From: Clostridium sp. M62/1
GTDB taxonomy: Bacteria; Bacillota; Clostridia; Lachnospirales; Lachnospiraceae
Assembly: GCF_020736365.1 (NCBI RefSeq)
Contig: NZ_CP085988.1
Location: 3,781,501 to 3,845,500, forward strand
DNA: 64,000 bases
Direction: 5' to 3'
Shown here in pieces: positions 43,185 through 52,682 of this stretch. Below the pieces are notes generated by a model that was given only the letters and a program-made list of their open reading frames with translations, was not told the DNA's origin and did not search any database. Both the position numbers and the translations under genes were made by a program. Each line of letters starts with the position of its first letter. The stretch's first letter is position 1.

Positions 43185-44492
43185 CTACTCTTTCGGCAGC
43201 GCACTCCTGTCCGTCACCCGGCCTATGGCCAGTCCTGCAATTCCCGGCAGGATCCATCCGAGTCCCAGGCTGTAGCCGGGTAGAAGAACCATCATATCAT
43301 TTACTCCCGGGATAGCGATCCCGGCGCCCCAAGAGGCATAGAACACGCTCACGATTCCCGTAAACAGGACGCCCAGGCGGTACATTCCTCTCGTTGCAGT
43401 TTTTAAGAAGGAGAGGAAAATAAGCATAATGGCCACCGGATAGATGGCGTTCAACACCGGGGTAGACAGGGCAAGGATTCTGGTCAGGCCTGCATTGGCC
43501 ACCACAACGCTCACCGCTGCAAAGAGAAGCACCCACATCCTGTATTTCAGCACCGGGATAAGCTGACAGAAAAATTCGCTGCAGCAGCTCAGGAGCCCGA
43601 CGCAGGTATTCAGGCAGGCGATAAAAAAGATCACACCCAGGATCGCCTCCCCTGCGCTTCCGAACATGGTTCCGGCTGCAAAGGTCAGCACCTTGGCCCC
43701 ATTGTCAAGGCTCTGGGCAGAAGGCCCTGCCTTGATTCCGGTGTAGGCAAGGGCAATGTATACAACCGCAAGCAGAACGCCGGCAATCAGTCCGCTCCTG
43801 ATTGTGGAACTCATCACTGCTTTCTCGCTTTTCACCCCAATCTCCCTGATATTCAGAGAAATGACAATGCCAAAGTTCAGAGCGGCAATGGTATCCATTG
43901 TCTGATATCCCTCCAGAAATCCACTTACAGGTGCAACCCCGCTGTAAGCGGCCGCAGGCTCAGGCGCTGTCTGACCGGCTGTAAAAAGGCTTCCTGCAAA
44001 AAGAAGAAAAATCAGGCATAAGAGTACCGGACAGAGAATCTTTCCAAGCCTCTGGGTCAGTCTCTCCGGATTGAGAGCCAGAAGTGCGGCTATGAAAAAG
44101 AATCCGACAGAATATATGAGCTGCCACACTGCCGTCCCCTGCCCGTCTCTGAGAACCGGAAGCACTGTCATCTCAAATGAAGTGCTGGCCGTTCTGGGAA
44201 TTGCCAGACACGGACCGATAGACAAATAAATCAGGATAGTAAATACTCTGGCAAAGGCAGGATGAACCCTCCCCGCCAGCCTGTCAAGACCTCCTGAACG
44301 TGATACGGCAATCACTCCCAGCACAGGAAGTCCCACCGCGCTGACCAGAAAACCCAGAAGGGCCGGCCACACTGCCGTCCCCGCCTGGGCTGCCAGAAAC
44401 GGCGGAAATATCAGGTTTCCTGCTCCAAAAAACATAGAGAACAGAGTAAGCCCCACGATCAGGAGCTTTCTTCCCCTCAGTGCTTCATTCAT
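43185..44492 (-). CDS. brnQ: Branched-chain amino acid transport system II carrier protein
   Basis: 435 residues with about 12 membrane helices. The N-terminal LTLFSMFFGAGNLIFPPFLA and the following LLGFLVSAVGLPVLGV are BrnQ/LIVCS hallmarks. It imports Leu, Ile and Val with Na+ or H+. A consensus promoter lies about 110 bases upstream; no T-box was seen in the leader. Confidence 0.95.
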   Translation of the reverse strand: MNEALRGRKLLIVGLTLFSMFFGAGNLIFPPFLAAQAGTAVWPALLGFLVSAVGLPVLGVIAVSRSGGLDRLAGRVHPAFARVFTILIYLSIGPCLAIPRTASTSFEMTVLPVLRDGQGTAVWQLIYSVGFFFIAALLALNPERLTQRLGKILCPVLLCLIFLLFAGSLFTAGQTAPEPAAAYSGVAPVSGFLEGYQTMDTIAALNFGIVISLNIREIGVKSEKAVMSSTIRSGLIAGVLLAVVYIALAYTGIKAGPSAQSLDNGAKVLTFAAGTMFGSAGEAILGVIFFIACLNTCVGLLSCCSEFFCQLIPVLKYRMWVLLFAAVSVVVANAGLTRILALSTPVLNAIYPVAIMLIFLSFLKTATRGMYRLGVLFTGIVSVFYASWGAGIAIPGVNDMMVLLPGYSLGLGWILPGIAGLAIGRVTDRSALPKE

Positions 44493-44603
44493 ATCATTCT
44501 CCCCTTTTCCTTTGTTTCAGTCTTAACTTATTCTATTTCCTTTTGCCTCTCCATGCCCTTATTTCCTGGACGGCTCTCGGGCATGCAGGCACATATAACC
44601 TAC

Positions 44604-44632
44604 ATTATAGGCGTACTCTCTTTCCTTTGCAA
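44604..44632 (-). promoter_or_regulatory. Sigma-A promoter of brnQ
   Basis: Leftward -35 TTGCAA (44627-44632), 17-base spacer, -10 TATAAT (44604-44609), immediately behind the stop of the upstream gene (44647). Confidence 0.8.
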
Positions 44633-44646
44633 GCAGTTTTCTTCCT

Positions 44647-46290
44647 TCACGTTTTTCTGCCTTTCGCCCTGTCTCCCAGCTGCTCATTAACCCAGGCAAT
44701 CCATCCTCCAAACCCGCTCCAGGCATAGGGGAGCAGCATAAGAAAATAACAGACCGTGTACTGCCCTTTCGCCTCCCAGAACAGGTGGAACAAAAATCCC
44801 CCGATAAAAATCACCGCAAAGATAAGCCCTTCAAATCTCACTCTGCCCCCCTTAAAGATTACGAACAGAAGCGCTCCCCCGTAGATCAGGCTCTGCAGCG
44901 CGTTGCACAGCTCCCAGTAGATTTCGTTCGCCCATCCTCCTTCCCTGAACAGTGAGCGGGTAAACGACGGAAACAGCCACCCCGGCCCCTTCACCTCCTG
45001 AATCCAGAGACTCTGGAAGGTGGGCTCTGCCCAGACAGACTGAATCTTTTTCTCAAAAAAATCGGCCGTATAATCAGGGTGTTCCAGAAAATACTGGACA
45101 GTCATAGCCAGATCCCGCTCCACGGCAGCCTGAGTCAGCTCCGGATCCTCATGGTTGTCGAGATAAATATATACATTATAATTGTTGAACCAGCCGGGGG
45201 CGCGGCTGCCATCCTGAAGTCCCATCTCCAGCCAGATTATCATAGGGGGCCCTCCCTCCACCGGATGTCCGGCTGCCGCAGAGAGCCCAAAGAGCACGGC
45301 GCTGTGGCTGATAACATAAAAAGATACCGCCAGGACAGCCCCCAGCAGGGAGGCGGCCCTCCGCTTAAATACTGCATCTGCCGCAAAGAAGATTACCATA
45401 GCCGTCAGCACGATCAGGTAATTGGATTTAAGCAGAATAGCTGCCGCAATAGAGAGGGCCGAGAGGAGCAGATTTTTTCTTCCTCCGCCCCTCAGAAAAC
45501 ATCTCTGGTACCAGAGAGCTGCCGCAGAACAGGCAAATCCCGGAACTGTACTGTAAGCAAATGTAAAATAGAAGGAAAACGGAAGGAAGGCAGACAGGAA
45601 AAGCGTCAGTCCATATCTGCGCCTGAGCGGGAGAACTTCCTTCGCCAGCATTCCCGTATAATACATTCCGGCCGCCAGAAAAGCTACATTTAAAATCTGC
45701 CAGAGAAAAGCCGTGTTTTCCCCCGCTATCAGCGCCAGCAAAGCCGCGTACAGAATCTGCCCGTTCTGGTGGGGATAGGTGTAGGCATACCCCTCACAGC
45801 TGTAACCGCTGTACTTAAAACCGATGGGATTCCACGGCGACATATCGCCTTCTGCCAGGGCCTTTCCAGAATCCACTACCAGCCTCTGATCTGACGCGGG
45901 GGCAAAGAGCATCCCCATAATCCAGATCAGGTACAGCCCGGATAGAATCGTCATCCAGCGTTTATACTGAATCCTGTTCAGTGCAGGACAGAGGCGGCTT
46001 CCGTTTTCCTGCTCCCTGGTCAGAATCACTCCCGCAGCGGTGACGACTGCGAATACGAACAGGTGAAACAGCGGTGAATCTGTATAAAACCTCACCTTCT
46101 CCGCCCCGCCGTAGACGGTTGCGCTTCTCGTCACACTGAAAAAAAGAAGCAGCAGCAGAATCAGCGAAAATATAAAAAGTACTACAATTACCGCTGCATC
46201 CTCCAGGCAGGTTCTCTGCTCCCGGATATTTTCAGACTGTCTCCGCCTGCAGCTGCCGCGCATTTTTCCTGAAAATGTACCTTTCTCCAT
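44647..46290 (-). CDS. Polytopic membrane protein, glycosyltransferase (GT-C/PMT) type
   Basis: 547 residues. After a basic start, about 11-12 membrane helices alternate with a large extracellular loop after the first pairs (VDSGKALAEGDMSPWNPIGFKYSGY) and a soluble stretch about 365-440. Layout and loop acidic residues resemble lipid-linked sugar transferases of the GT39/PMT superfamily, but the signature DxD/DE pairs cannot be assigned with certainty. It would act on the outer face of the membrane on cell-wall polymers or proteins. No promoter is visible between it and the regulator terminator upstream. A general polymer-export membrane protein is the alternative. Confidence 0.65.
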   Translation of the reverse strand: MEKGTFSGKMRGSCRRRQSENIREQRTCLEDAAVIVVLFIFSLILLLLLFFSVTRSATVYGGAEKVRFYTDSPLFHLFVFAVVTAAGVILTREQENGSRLCPALNRIQYKRWMTILSGLYLIWIMGMLFAPASDQRLVVDSGKALAEGDMSPWNPIGFKYSGYSCEGYAYTYPHQNGQILYAALLALIAGENTAFLWQILNVAFLAAGMYYTGMLAKEVLPLRRRYGLTLFLSAFLPFSFYFTFAYSTVPGFACSAAALWYQRCFLRGGGRKNLLLSALSIAAAILLKSNYLIVLTAMVIFFAADAVFKRRAASLLGAVLAVSFYVISHSAVLFGLSAAAGHPVEGGPPMIIWLEMGLQDGSRAPGWFNNYNVYIYLDNHEDPELTQAAVERDLAMTVQYFLEHPDYTADFFEKKIQSVWAEPTFQSLWIQEVKGPGWLFPSFTRSLFREGGWANEIYWELCNALQSLIYGGALLFVIFKGGRVRFEGLIFAVIFIGGFLFHLFWEAKGQYTVCYFLMLLPYAWSGFGGWIAWVNEQLGDRAKGRKT

Positions 46291-46359
46291 CTCCGTTCTT
46301 CAAATCCTCCTCTGCGCCTTTCTCTTCTCTCTCGCCGTCTCTGCTCTCACACCAAAACA

Positions 46360-46390
46360 GGGACAGGGATAAGCTCTTTATCCCTGTCCC
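46360..46390 (-). terminator. Terminator after the response regulator/kinase pair
   Basis: A 13-bp perfect stem GGGACAGGGATAA with 5-base loop, followed leftward by TGTTTTGG. The T tract is short, so read-through to the glycosyltransferase-like gene is plausible. Confidence 0.7.
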
Positions 46391-46444
46391 CCATACGTTT
46401 CAGCCTGCAGCCGTCGGCTTTTCTGCCGCTTTTTCCGCTCCATC

Positions 46445-47134
46445 CTACATCTTGAAGCGGTAGCCGACTCCCCATATCGTCTCGATATACTGAGGCTTTG
46501 CCGTATTAAACTCGATCTTCTCCCTGATCTTCTTAATATGCACGGTCACTGTCGCAATATCCCCCAGAGATTCCATATCCCAGATACGGCTGAACAGCTC
46601 TTCCTTGGTGAATACATGGTTCGGATTCTGCGCGAGGAATGTGAGCAGGTCAAATTCCTTTGTGGTAAAGTTTTTCTCCTCCCCATTTACATAGACTCTT
46701 CTGGCTGTCTTGTCAATTTTAAGTCCGCGTATCTCAATAATCTCATTCTCCGGCATCCCGCTTCCGATCAGCCTCTCGTATCTGGCCATGTGGGCCTTGA
46801 CTCTGGCGACCATCTCGCTTGGGCTGAAGGGTTTTGTAATATAGTCGTCCGCTCCCAGCCCCAGTCCCCGGATTTTGTCAATGTCATCCTTCTTTGCGGA
46901 AACCATGATAATGGGCGTATTTTTCGCCTCCCTGACTTTCCGGCAAATCTCAAATCCATCTACTCCCGGAAGCATCAAGTCTAAAATCAGGAGATCAAAA
47001 TCCTCCTCCAGCGCTCTTTTCAGGCCGGTTTCCCCATTGTCTTCGATTTCCACTTCAAAGCCGGAAAGCTCGAGATAATCCTTCTCCAGCTCTGCGATAG
47101 CTTCCTCATCCTCAACAATTAAAATTCTGCTCAT
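46445..47134 (-). CDS. OmpR/PhoB-type response regulator
   Basis: 229 residues. Receiver ILIVEDEEAIAELEKDY, phosphorylated Asp in LLILDLMLPGVDG, KPFSPSEMVARV; winged HTH NFTTKEFDLLTFLAQNPNHVF ending IWGVGYRFKM. The start codon overlaps the stop of the kinase gene by four bases, so kinase and regulator are translationally coupled with the kinase first, the reverse of the other two systems here. Confidence 0.95.
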   Translation of the reverse strand: MSRILIVEDEEAIAELEKDYLELSGFEVEIEDNGETGLKRALEEDFDLLILDLMLPGVDGFEICRKVREAKNTPIIMVSAKKDDIDKIRGLGLGADDYITKPFSPSEMVARVKAHMARYERLIGSGMPENEIIEIRGLKIDKTARRVYVNGEEKNFTTKEFDLLTFLAQNPNHVFTKEELFSRIWDMESLGDIATVTVHIKKIREKIEFNTAKPQYIETIWGVGYRFKM

Positions 47135-48621
47135 TCCTGAATAACCTCCTGATATTTTCTAAGCACAAAGTGAATCTCTGTGCCGATTCCTTCCTTGCTG
47201 GTGGCCCAGATGCGTCCCCCGTGATCCTCGATAATCTTCTTCACAATGGAGAGACCGATTCCGCTGCCTCCCTTGGAGGAGTTTCGCGAAGAGTCTGTCC
47301 GGTAGAACCGGTCGAAAATATAGGGCAGATCCTTCGCCGCTATGCCCTTCCCGTTATCCTCTATGACAATCTGGACAAAATCGCCGTCATCCTTAATTCT
47401 GATATTGATAATGCCCTTTTTCTTGTCGAGATATTTGAGAGAATTTCCGATAATATTGTTGATTACGCGCTTCATCTGTTCCGCATCCGCGATAATCAGC
47501 ACATCCTCGTCCACATAGTTGAAATAGCCAAGCTCGATTCCCCTGGTCTCCATATCCAGGCCGACCTCTTCCACGCAGTCCCAGAAATACTCAGCCACAT
47601 TGATTTTGGAAAACGTGTATGGAATCCTGTTTGTGTCAATCTTAGAGTAAAAGGTCAGCTCGTCGATCAGGCGGTCCATATCGTTTGCCTTGTTGTAAAT
47701 CGTGCGGATATATTTGCTCAGCTTTTCCGGAGAGGAGGCCACGCCATCCTGAATCCCTTCCACATATCCTTTAATGGCCGTGATGGGCGTTTTCAGATCG
47801 TGGGAAATATTGCTGATCAGCTCCTTGCTCTCCTTGTCATACTGAACCTTCTCCTCCGCTGACTCCTTTAATCTGAGGCGCATCTCCTCAAAGTCCTGGC
47901 ATAAAAGTCCGATCTCATCGTCATCTCCCACGTCCAGCGTGAAATCCAGATTTCCGTCCCGTATCTTCTGTGTCGCCTCCCTGAGCCTGTGGAGCGGCGA
48001 TAAAATCGATCGGTACACCCACATCACCAGGAGGCCGCCTGTCAGACAGATGATGGCGATTCCAGCCAGGAGCATCTCCATGAGCATGGATTTAATCTCC
48101 GGCATATACTCGCCTACATTTGTGACAATGAATGCGCTTCCCTCACTGCCGTCGTCAAACCGGAAATCAATCTGTTTTAGCAGATGCTGCTCTTCACCGT
48201 CCAGGTAAACTCCTCCCGACAGCCCGTTTCCATTATAATCGCCGTAGGCGGGAAGACCGTCGACCAGATCCTCCCCGTCCAAAGCTCCCTGATAGATAAT
48301 GCGGTCTCCCTTGCGCACCATGAGAAAGGAATACTTGTCCTCCAGAACCTTGTTCACTCTGTCCAAATATTCCGGCGTTTCCAGCTTCTCCGGCTCCGTC
48401 CCCGCCACCTCCCGGATTTTTTTCTCCGTATTTATGGTGAGGCGATTGAACACCTGCATGGAATTTCCCGACAGCAGATCTACCTGCTCGCTCAGGCCGT
48501 AGGTTTTCTGGAAAGAACGAATCTGATAATTGCTCAGAGCCGTAATCGCCGCATAGATGAGGAAAATCGGCACCACTGTAATTGTGATAAAGGCAATAGC
48601 CAGACGCGTTTTGATCTTCAT
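47131..48621 (-). CDS. Sensor histidine kinase
   Basis: 496 residues from ATG 48621 (AAAGGAG seven bases upstream). TM1 (about 7-30), extracellular sensor of about 145 residues, TM2 (about 183-203), HAMP, HisKA with phosphorylated His near 274 (LISNISHDLKTPITAIKGY) and HATPase_c (NNIIGNSLKYLDKK, DNGKGIAAKDLPYIFDRFYR, GSGIGLSIVKKI). This arrangement resembles VanS/PhoR-type envelope-sensing kinases of Lachnospiraceae. A hairpin and an extended -10 promoter lie just upstream. Confidence 0.94.
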   Translation of the reverse strand: MKIKTRLAIAFITITVVPIFLIYAAITALSNYQIRSFQKTYGLSEQVDLLSGNSMQVFNRLTINTEKKIREVAGTEPEKLETPEYLDRVNKVLEDKYSFLMVRKGDRIIYQGALDGEDLVDGLPAYGDYNGNGLSGGVYLDGEEQHLLKQIDFRFDDGSEGSAFIVTNVGEYMPEIKSMLMEMLLAGIAIICLTGGLLVMWVYRSILSPLHRLREATQKIRDGNLDFTLDVGDDDEIGLLCQDFEEMRLRLKESAEEKVQYDKESKELISNISHDLKTPITAIKGYVEGIQDGVASSPEKLSKYIRTIYNKANDMDRLIDELTFYSKIDTNRIPYTFSKINVAEYFWDCVEEVGLDMETRGIELGYFNYVDEDVLIIADAEQMKRVINNIIGNSLKYLDKKKGIINIRIKDDGDFVQIVIEDNGKGIAAKDLPYIFDRFYRTDSSRNSSKGGSGIGLSIVKKIIEDHGGRIWATSKEGIGTEIHFVLRKYQEVIQE

Positions 48622-48640
48622 ACTTTCTCCTTTACAAAAA

Positions 48641-48717
48641 TATGAGAAAACCGGATGCCCCTGCTCCACACGGTTTTCTCATACTCTTTTAAGCTCTTTT
48701 AAGTATACCATATTTTA
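48641..48717 (-). promoter_or_regulatory. Promoter and leader hairpin of the kinase/regulator operon
   Basis: Extended -10 TGG-TATACT (TATACT at 48712-48717 on the minus strand) with no good -35. The transcript would fold within 30 bases into a 13-bp stem TATGAGAAAACCG with 17-base loop (48641-48683), followed by ATTTTTGT and then the ribosome binding site. The stem plus T tract looks like a weak terminator or attenuator in front of the kinase. Confidence 0.55.
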
Positions 48718-48769
48718 AGACTTCCGTTTCTAAAAGTTATCTAAACTTTTTCCCGACAGATACTTTTCC

Positions 48770-49201
48770 TCAGACCTCCTCACTTTCCTCATCTATCAGG
48801 CCTTTCATCACCCTGTTCCTGTACTCCCCCGCTGATATGCCGATCTGACGTTTAAAGACGTGGCAGAAATGGGCGCTGTCTGAAAAGCCCACCTCCACGG
48901 CGATATCCCCAACCCGCCTCTTTGGATCTTTCAGCAGCTTTCTGGCCTCCTCAATCCTCACCTGATTCAGGAGCTCCGAAAAGCTGTTTCCCGTATACCG
49001 GTTGATCAGCTTGCTCAAATGCCACTGGCTCACAAAGAGCTGCTCCGCCACCACCGCTAGTGTCAGACGATTTCTGTAGTTCTCCTGAATATATTTTACC
49101 GCTTTCCTGACAATATAGGTGCCCGCAGAATTTTTTCTGCCTGTTCCGGACGTTACTGCTTCTCCTGGGGCCGGCATCCTGCCGATTGTTTTTTCAATCA
49201 T
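48770..49201 (-). CDS. AraC family regulator, DNA-binding domain only
   Basis: 143 residues. Two HTH motifs of the AraC family are present: LTLAVVAEQLFVSQWHLSKLINRYTG and RVGDIAVEVGFSDSAHFCHVFKRQIG. The N-terminal 35 residues are too short for a ligand or sensor domain. It is probably a complete small SoxS/MarA-sized protein, because no HTH-free upstream frame continues into it. The ribosome site (GGGG, weak) makes the start uncertain. It lies 148 bases upstream of the kinase gene on the same strand. Confidence 0.85.
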   Translation of the reverse strand: MIEKTIGRMPAPGEAVTSGTGRKNSAGTYIVRKAVKYIQENYRNRLTLAVVAEQLFVSQWHLSKLINRYTGNSFSELLNQVRIEEARKLLKDPKRRVGDIAVEVGFSDSAHFCHVFKRQIGISAGEYRNRVMKGLIDEESEEV

Positions 49202-49445
49202 CTTAAAACCCCGCTTTCATCTTTCGCAAAAGTCCTTCTTCTGTCTTATCCTCTGCTGCTTATATAAAGGGCATATACCTTTCACGCCAAAAATTCAAGA
49301 TATTTTCAAAATTTTTTGAAAATAATTGGTTTAATTTTATATCTAAAATAATTAATCAGAAAATTATGAAATATTTAACCGCAGGGTACCCCTGCCTGGG
49401 CGAGGTTTTCTATTGCACAGACTGTCTGAGCGATATTCTGGGAGA
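49202..49445. other. AT-rich upstream region of the AraC gene
   Basis: An AT-rich 244-base stretch between metK terminator and AraC gene. A weak leftward promoter (TTGGCG, 17 bases, TTATAT near 49260-49290) may serve the AraC gene. Nothing else was recognised. Confidence 0.3.
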
Positions 49446-49509
49446 ATAAAAAGGGCGGCAGCCCGTCCAGTCACAAGGGAAATTCCCTATGATCCAAACG
49501 GCTGCCGCC
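49446..49509 (-). terminator. Intrinsic terminator after metK
   Basis: GGCGGCAGCC stem with complement across a long loop that contains a smaller GGGAAATTTCCC-like stem, followed leftward by CTTTTTATT. Confidence 0.85.
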
Positions 49510-49570
49510 AAAGTCTGTCCATGGCGTTTATGGTCAGGGTCAGAATTTCAAGCGGGCAATGAGCTTTCTG

Positions 49571-50764
49571 CTATTTCGGAAGGTACTCCTTCAGCATATC
49601 CGCCTTGTCTAACTTCTCCCACGGCAAGTCCAGATCATTTCTTCCGAAATGTCCGTAAGCCGCTGTCTGCTTGTAAATCGGACGGCGCAGATCCAGCATC
49701 TTGATGATGCCTGCCGGGCGCAGGTCAAAATGCTTTCTGATAATCTCCACCAGCTCATTGTCGGAGAGCTTTCCCGTTCCGAACGTATCCGCCATGATGG
49801 AGGTAGGATGAGCCACGCCGATGGCGTAGGAGAGCTGAATCTCGCACTTGTCAGCCAGCCCTGCGGCCACAATGTTCTTTGCCACATAGCGGGCTGCGTA
49901 AGCTGCAGAGCGATCCACCTTTGTGCAGTCCTTTCCGGAGAATGCTCCGCCGCCGTGACGGGCATATCCGCCGTAGGTGTCCACGATGATCTTTCTTCCG
50001 GTCAGTCCGCTGTCTCCGTGGGGGCCTCCGATAACGAAGCGGCCTGTAGGGTTGATGAAGAACTTGGTATTTGTGTCGATCATACCGGCCGGAAGCACCG
50101 GATCAAAGACATAGCGCTTCACATCCTTATGGATCTGTTCCTGGGTCACCTTCTCATCGTGCTGTGTGGAGAGGACAACCGCATCCAGGCGGAACGGTTT
50201 TCCTGCCTCATCGTACTCCACCGTAACCTGTGTCTTTCCGTCAGGACGCAGATACGGCATGGTGCCGTTCTTTCTGACCTCTGTCAGACGGCGTGCCAGC
50301 TTGTGAGCCAGAGAGATAGGGTATGGCATATACTCCTCTGTCTCGTTTGTGGCAAAGCCGAACATCATTCCCTGGTCGCCTGCTCCGATGGCATCGATCT
50401 CCTCCTCAGACATTCTGTGCTCCTTGGCCTCCAGAGCCTTGTCAACTCCCAGAGCAATGTCGGCAGACTGCTCGTCAATGGCAGTCAGCACACCGCAGGT
50501 ATCACAGTCGAAGCCGTACTTGGCACGGTCATAGCCAATCTCGCGCACGGTCTCCCTGACAATTTTCTGAATATCTACGTAGGCATTTGTTGTAATCTCA
50601 CCCATTACCATCACAAGGCCTGTGGTCACTGCCGTCTCGCAGGCCACGCGGCTCATAGGATCCTTCTCTATGAGAGCGTCCAGAATCGCATCGGAGATCT
50701 GATCGCACATTTTGTCCGGATGGCCTTCTGTAACTGATTCGGATGTAAAAAGTAATTTCTCCAC
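49571..50764 (-). CDS. metK: S-adenosylmethionine synthetase
   Basis: 397 residues from GTG 50764, chosen because AGGAGG lies six bases upstream and homologues begin with [18 protein letters not shown]; an upstream ATG at 50830 would swallow the ribosome site. Signature segments [28 protein letters not shown] and [19 protein letters not shown] are present. It makes SAM from methionine and ATP. Expression is controlled by the SAM riboswitch and terminator in its leader, a feedback loop with its own product. Confidence 0.97.
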   Translation of the reverse strand: MEKLLFTSESVTEGHPDKMCDQISDAILDALIEKDPMSRVACETAVTTGLVMVMGEITTNAYVDIQKIVRETVREIGYDRAKYGFDCDTCGVLTAIDEQSADIALGVDKALEAKEHRMSEEEIDAIGAGDQGMMFGFATNETEEYMPYPISLAHKLARRLTEVRKNGTMPYLRPDGKTQVTVEYDEAGKPFRLDAVVLSTQHDEKVTQEQIHKDVKRYVFDPVLPAGMIDTNTKFFINPTGRFVIGGPHGDSGLTGRKIIVDTYGGYARHGGGAFSGKDCTKVDRSAAYAARYVAKNIVAAGLADKCEIQLSYAIGVAHPTSIMADTFGTGKLSDNELVEIIRKHFDLRPAGIIKMLDLRRPIYKQTAAYGHFGRNDLDLPWEKLDKADMLKEYLPK

Positions 50765-50898
50765 GTTGTTCCTCCTTCTTTGATTTCCCAGGGCGTATCT
50801 CCCATCTCCTGTTATGCCTGCTCTCTGCACCGCCCTGTCTCCCCTGTCTCCATGCTCTTTCCGGGACAGGAAACCGCTTTGGCCTCTTTGCAGGCAAA

Positions 50899-50925
50899 GA
50901 AAAAAGTCCGTAGCAATACGGACTT
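50899..50925 (-). terminator. Riboswitch expression-platform terminator of metK
   Basis: An 8-9 bp stem AAGTCCGTA/TACGGACTT with a 3-4 base loop followed leftward by six T, located 22 bases after the aptamer. SAM binding would favour this terminator and turn metK off. Confidence 0.9.
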
Positions 50926-50947
50926 GATCTCATTTCTATCAATTCCT

Positions 50948-51060
50948 CTTATTGCTCGATTTGCCGCTCATGCGGTTCCTCGCTCAGGCTGGCACCTTCC
51001 GTTTCTGCGGGGTTGCCGTGACTTCTCAGATCCTTTGTATCTCCATCACTCTGAATAAGG
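50948..51060 (-). promoter_or_regulatory. SAM-I (S-box) riboswitch aptamer
   Basis: On the minus strand the paired ends CTTATT and AATAAG enclose the S-box core: AGAG-x-GATGGAG, GAAGTCACGGCAACC, GGTGCCAGCCTGAG and a GCCGC/GCGGC-type P4 arm. GGCAACC and GGTGC are the diagnostic strings. It lies between a consensus promoter and a terminator upstream of metK, the classical S-box context. Confidence 0.9.
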
Positions 51061-51095
51061 GATATTACGCACTCTATGAATTTGCTGCGATATGT

Positions 51096-51124
51096 ATGAT
51101 AGCCTACTCTCTCTCTGCTGTCAA
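51096..51124 (-). promoter_or_regulatory. Sigma-A promoter of metK
   Basis: Leftward consensus -35 TTGACA (51119-51124), 17-base spacer, -10 TATCAT (51096-51101), about 30 bases before the riboswitch. Confidence 0.85.
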
Positions 51125-51206
51125 GAGAATTTATGAAATTTTCATGTTTTTCCGCTGTCTGAATCTTCAGGTACCCTCCTCTTTAAGAAGTTGGCGCCTT
51201 CCTCCA

Positions 51207-52499
51207 TCAGCCCACCTTGAGTCTGAATTTCTGGGCTTCCTTCTCGGAGTCGACCTTCTCAATCATAGCTCCCAGGCCTCTCAGCTTCTCCTCGAAGTTC
51301 TCATAGCCTCTCTGGATGTAGCCGATCTCGTCTACCACCGTGTAGCCCTCGGCAGCCAGGCCTGCGATAACGAGGGCGGCTCCTGCTCTCAGATCCGGCG
51401 CATTGACCGTAGCTCCCGTAAAGCCCTTCACGCCGTCGATAATGGCCACATTTCCCTCTACCTTGATATTTCCGCCCATGCGGGACAGCTCATCCACATA
51501 TTTAAACCTGTTTTCAAAAATACTCTCTGTCACCACACTGGTTCCCTCTGCAAGGGCCAGAGTCACTGTAATCTGCGGCTGCATGTCAGTGGGAAATCCC
51601 GGATAGGGCAGGGTCTTAATATCCATATGCTTCTGGCGGGGCTTTCCAACCACCCGCACAGCCTCGTCAAACTCTGTCACCTCGCAGCCCATCTCGATCA
51701 GCTTGGCTGTGATGGCCTCCAGATGCTTGGGGATCACATTCTGTACCATAATGTCGCCGCGGGTAATGGCAGCTGCGCACATAAATGTACCAGCCTCAAT
51801 CTGATCCGGAATAATGGAATACTCAGTTCCGTGAAGCTTCCTGACTCCTCTGATTCGGATAATATCCGTACCTGCTCCCTTGACATTGGCTCCCATGCTG
51901 TTTAAGAAGTTGGCCACATCCACCACGTGAGGCTCCTTGGCCGCGTTCTCGATAATCGTCTCTCCCTCTGCCAGAGTAGCGGCCATCATCACATTGATAG
52001 TCGCCCCTACGCTGACTACGTCGAGATAGATATGGCTTCCCACCAGATCAATGGCGTGAGCCACAACGGCTCCCCTCTTTACCTCCACCTCGGCGCCCAG
52101 AGCCCGAAAGCCCTTGATGTGCTGGTCAATGGGACGGCTTCCGATATTGCAGCCGCCCGGCAGGGGAACCTCGGCGCTCTTGTACTTTCCGAGGAGCGCC
52201 CCGATAAAATAGTAGGAAGCGCGGATCTTTCTTATGTACTCATCGTCCACGCTGACTTCCTTAATGTGTCTGGCATTAATCCTCGCCGTGTGGCGGTCAA
52301 TGCGGTCCACCCTCGCCCCGATCTCCTCGATGGCCTCCAAGAGTACATTGATATCCCGCACATCCGGCAGGTTTTCTATGATCACTTCTTCGTCGGTCAT
52401 TATTGATGCAGCTAATATTCCCAGGGCGGCATTTTTCGCTCCGCTGATGGTGACCTCACCGACCAGGGGATTGCCGCCTTTCATGATATACTGTTCCAT
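51207..52499 (-). CDS. murA: UDP-N-acetylglucosamine 1-carboxyvinyltransferase
   Basis: 430 residues. N-terminal GGNPLVGEVTISGAKNAALG, active-site Cys in LPGGCNIGSRPIDQH, and GFPTDMQPQ are MurA hallmarks. It adds enolpyruvate to UDP-GlcNAc, the first committed step of peptidoglycan synthesis, and has the Cys targeted by fosfomycin. Clostridia often carry two MurA copies; which one this is cannot be told. A strong promoter lies about 90-115 bases upstream. Confidence 0.96.
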   Translation of the reverse strand: MEQYIMKGGNPLVGEVTISGAKNAALGILAASIMTDEEVIIENLPDVRDINVLLEAIEEIGARVDRIDRHTARINARHIKEVSVDDEYIRKIRASYYFIGALLGKYKSAEVPLPGGCNIGSRPIDQHIKGFRALGAEVEVKRGAVVAHAIDLVGSHIYLDVVSVGATINVMMAATLAEGETIIENAAKEPHVVDVANFLNSMGANVKGAGTDIIRIRGVRKLHGTEYSIIPDQIEAGTFMCAAAITRGDIMVQNVIPKHLEAITAKLIEMGCEVTEFDEAVRVVGKPRQKHMDIKTLPYPGFPTDMQPQITVTLALAEGTSVVTESIFENRFKYVDELSRMGGNIKVEGNVAIIDGVKGFTGATVNAPDLRAGAALVIAGLAAEGYTVVDEIGYIQRGYENFEEKLRGLGAMIEKVDSEKEAQKFRLKVG

Positions 52500-52587
52500 C
52501 TTGCACCTCTATCTATAATTGAAAAACACAAATGCCAGGTCTCTGACCTCTGCTGATTCTTACATTTTCTTGACTTTTTATTAACTG

Positions 52588-52615
52588 ATTATAACATATC
52601 AGCAGAATTTGTAAA
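52588..52615 (-). promoter_or_regulatory. Sigma-A promoter of murA
   Basis: Leftward -35 TTTACA (52610-52615), 16-base spacer, -10 TATAAT (52588-52593) with a TG extension. Confidence 0.8.
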
Positions 52616-52682
52616 GGTTAATGCCCATTTATTTCGCAAAGCCCCCCGAAAACAGCCAGTAAGGCGCCGCCGGATCTGCCCC

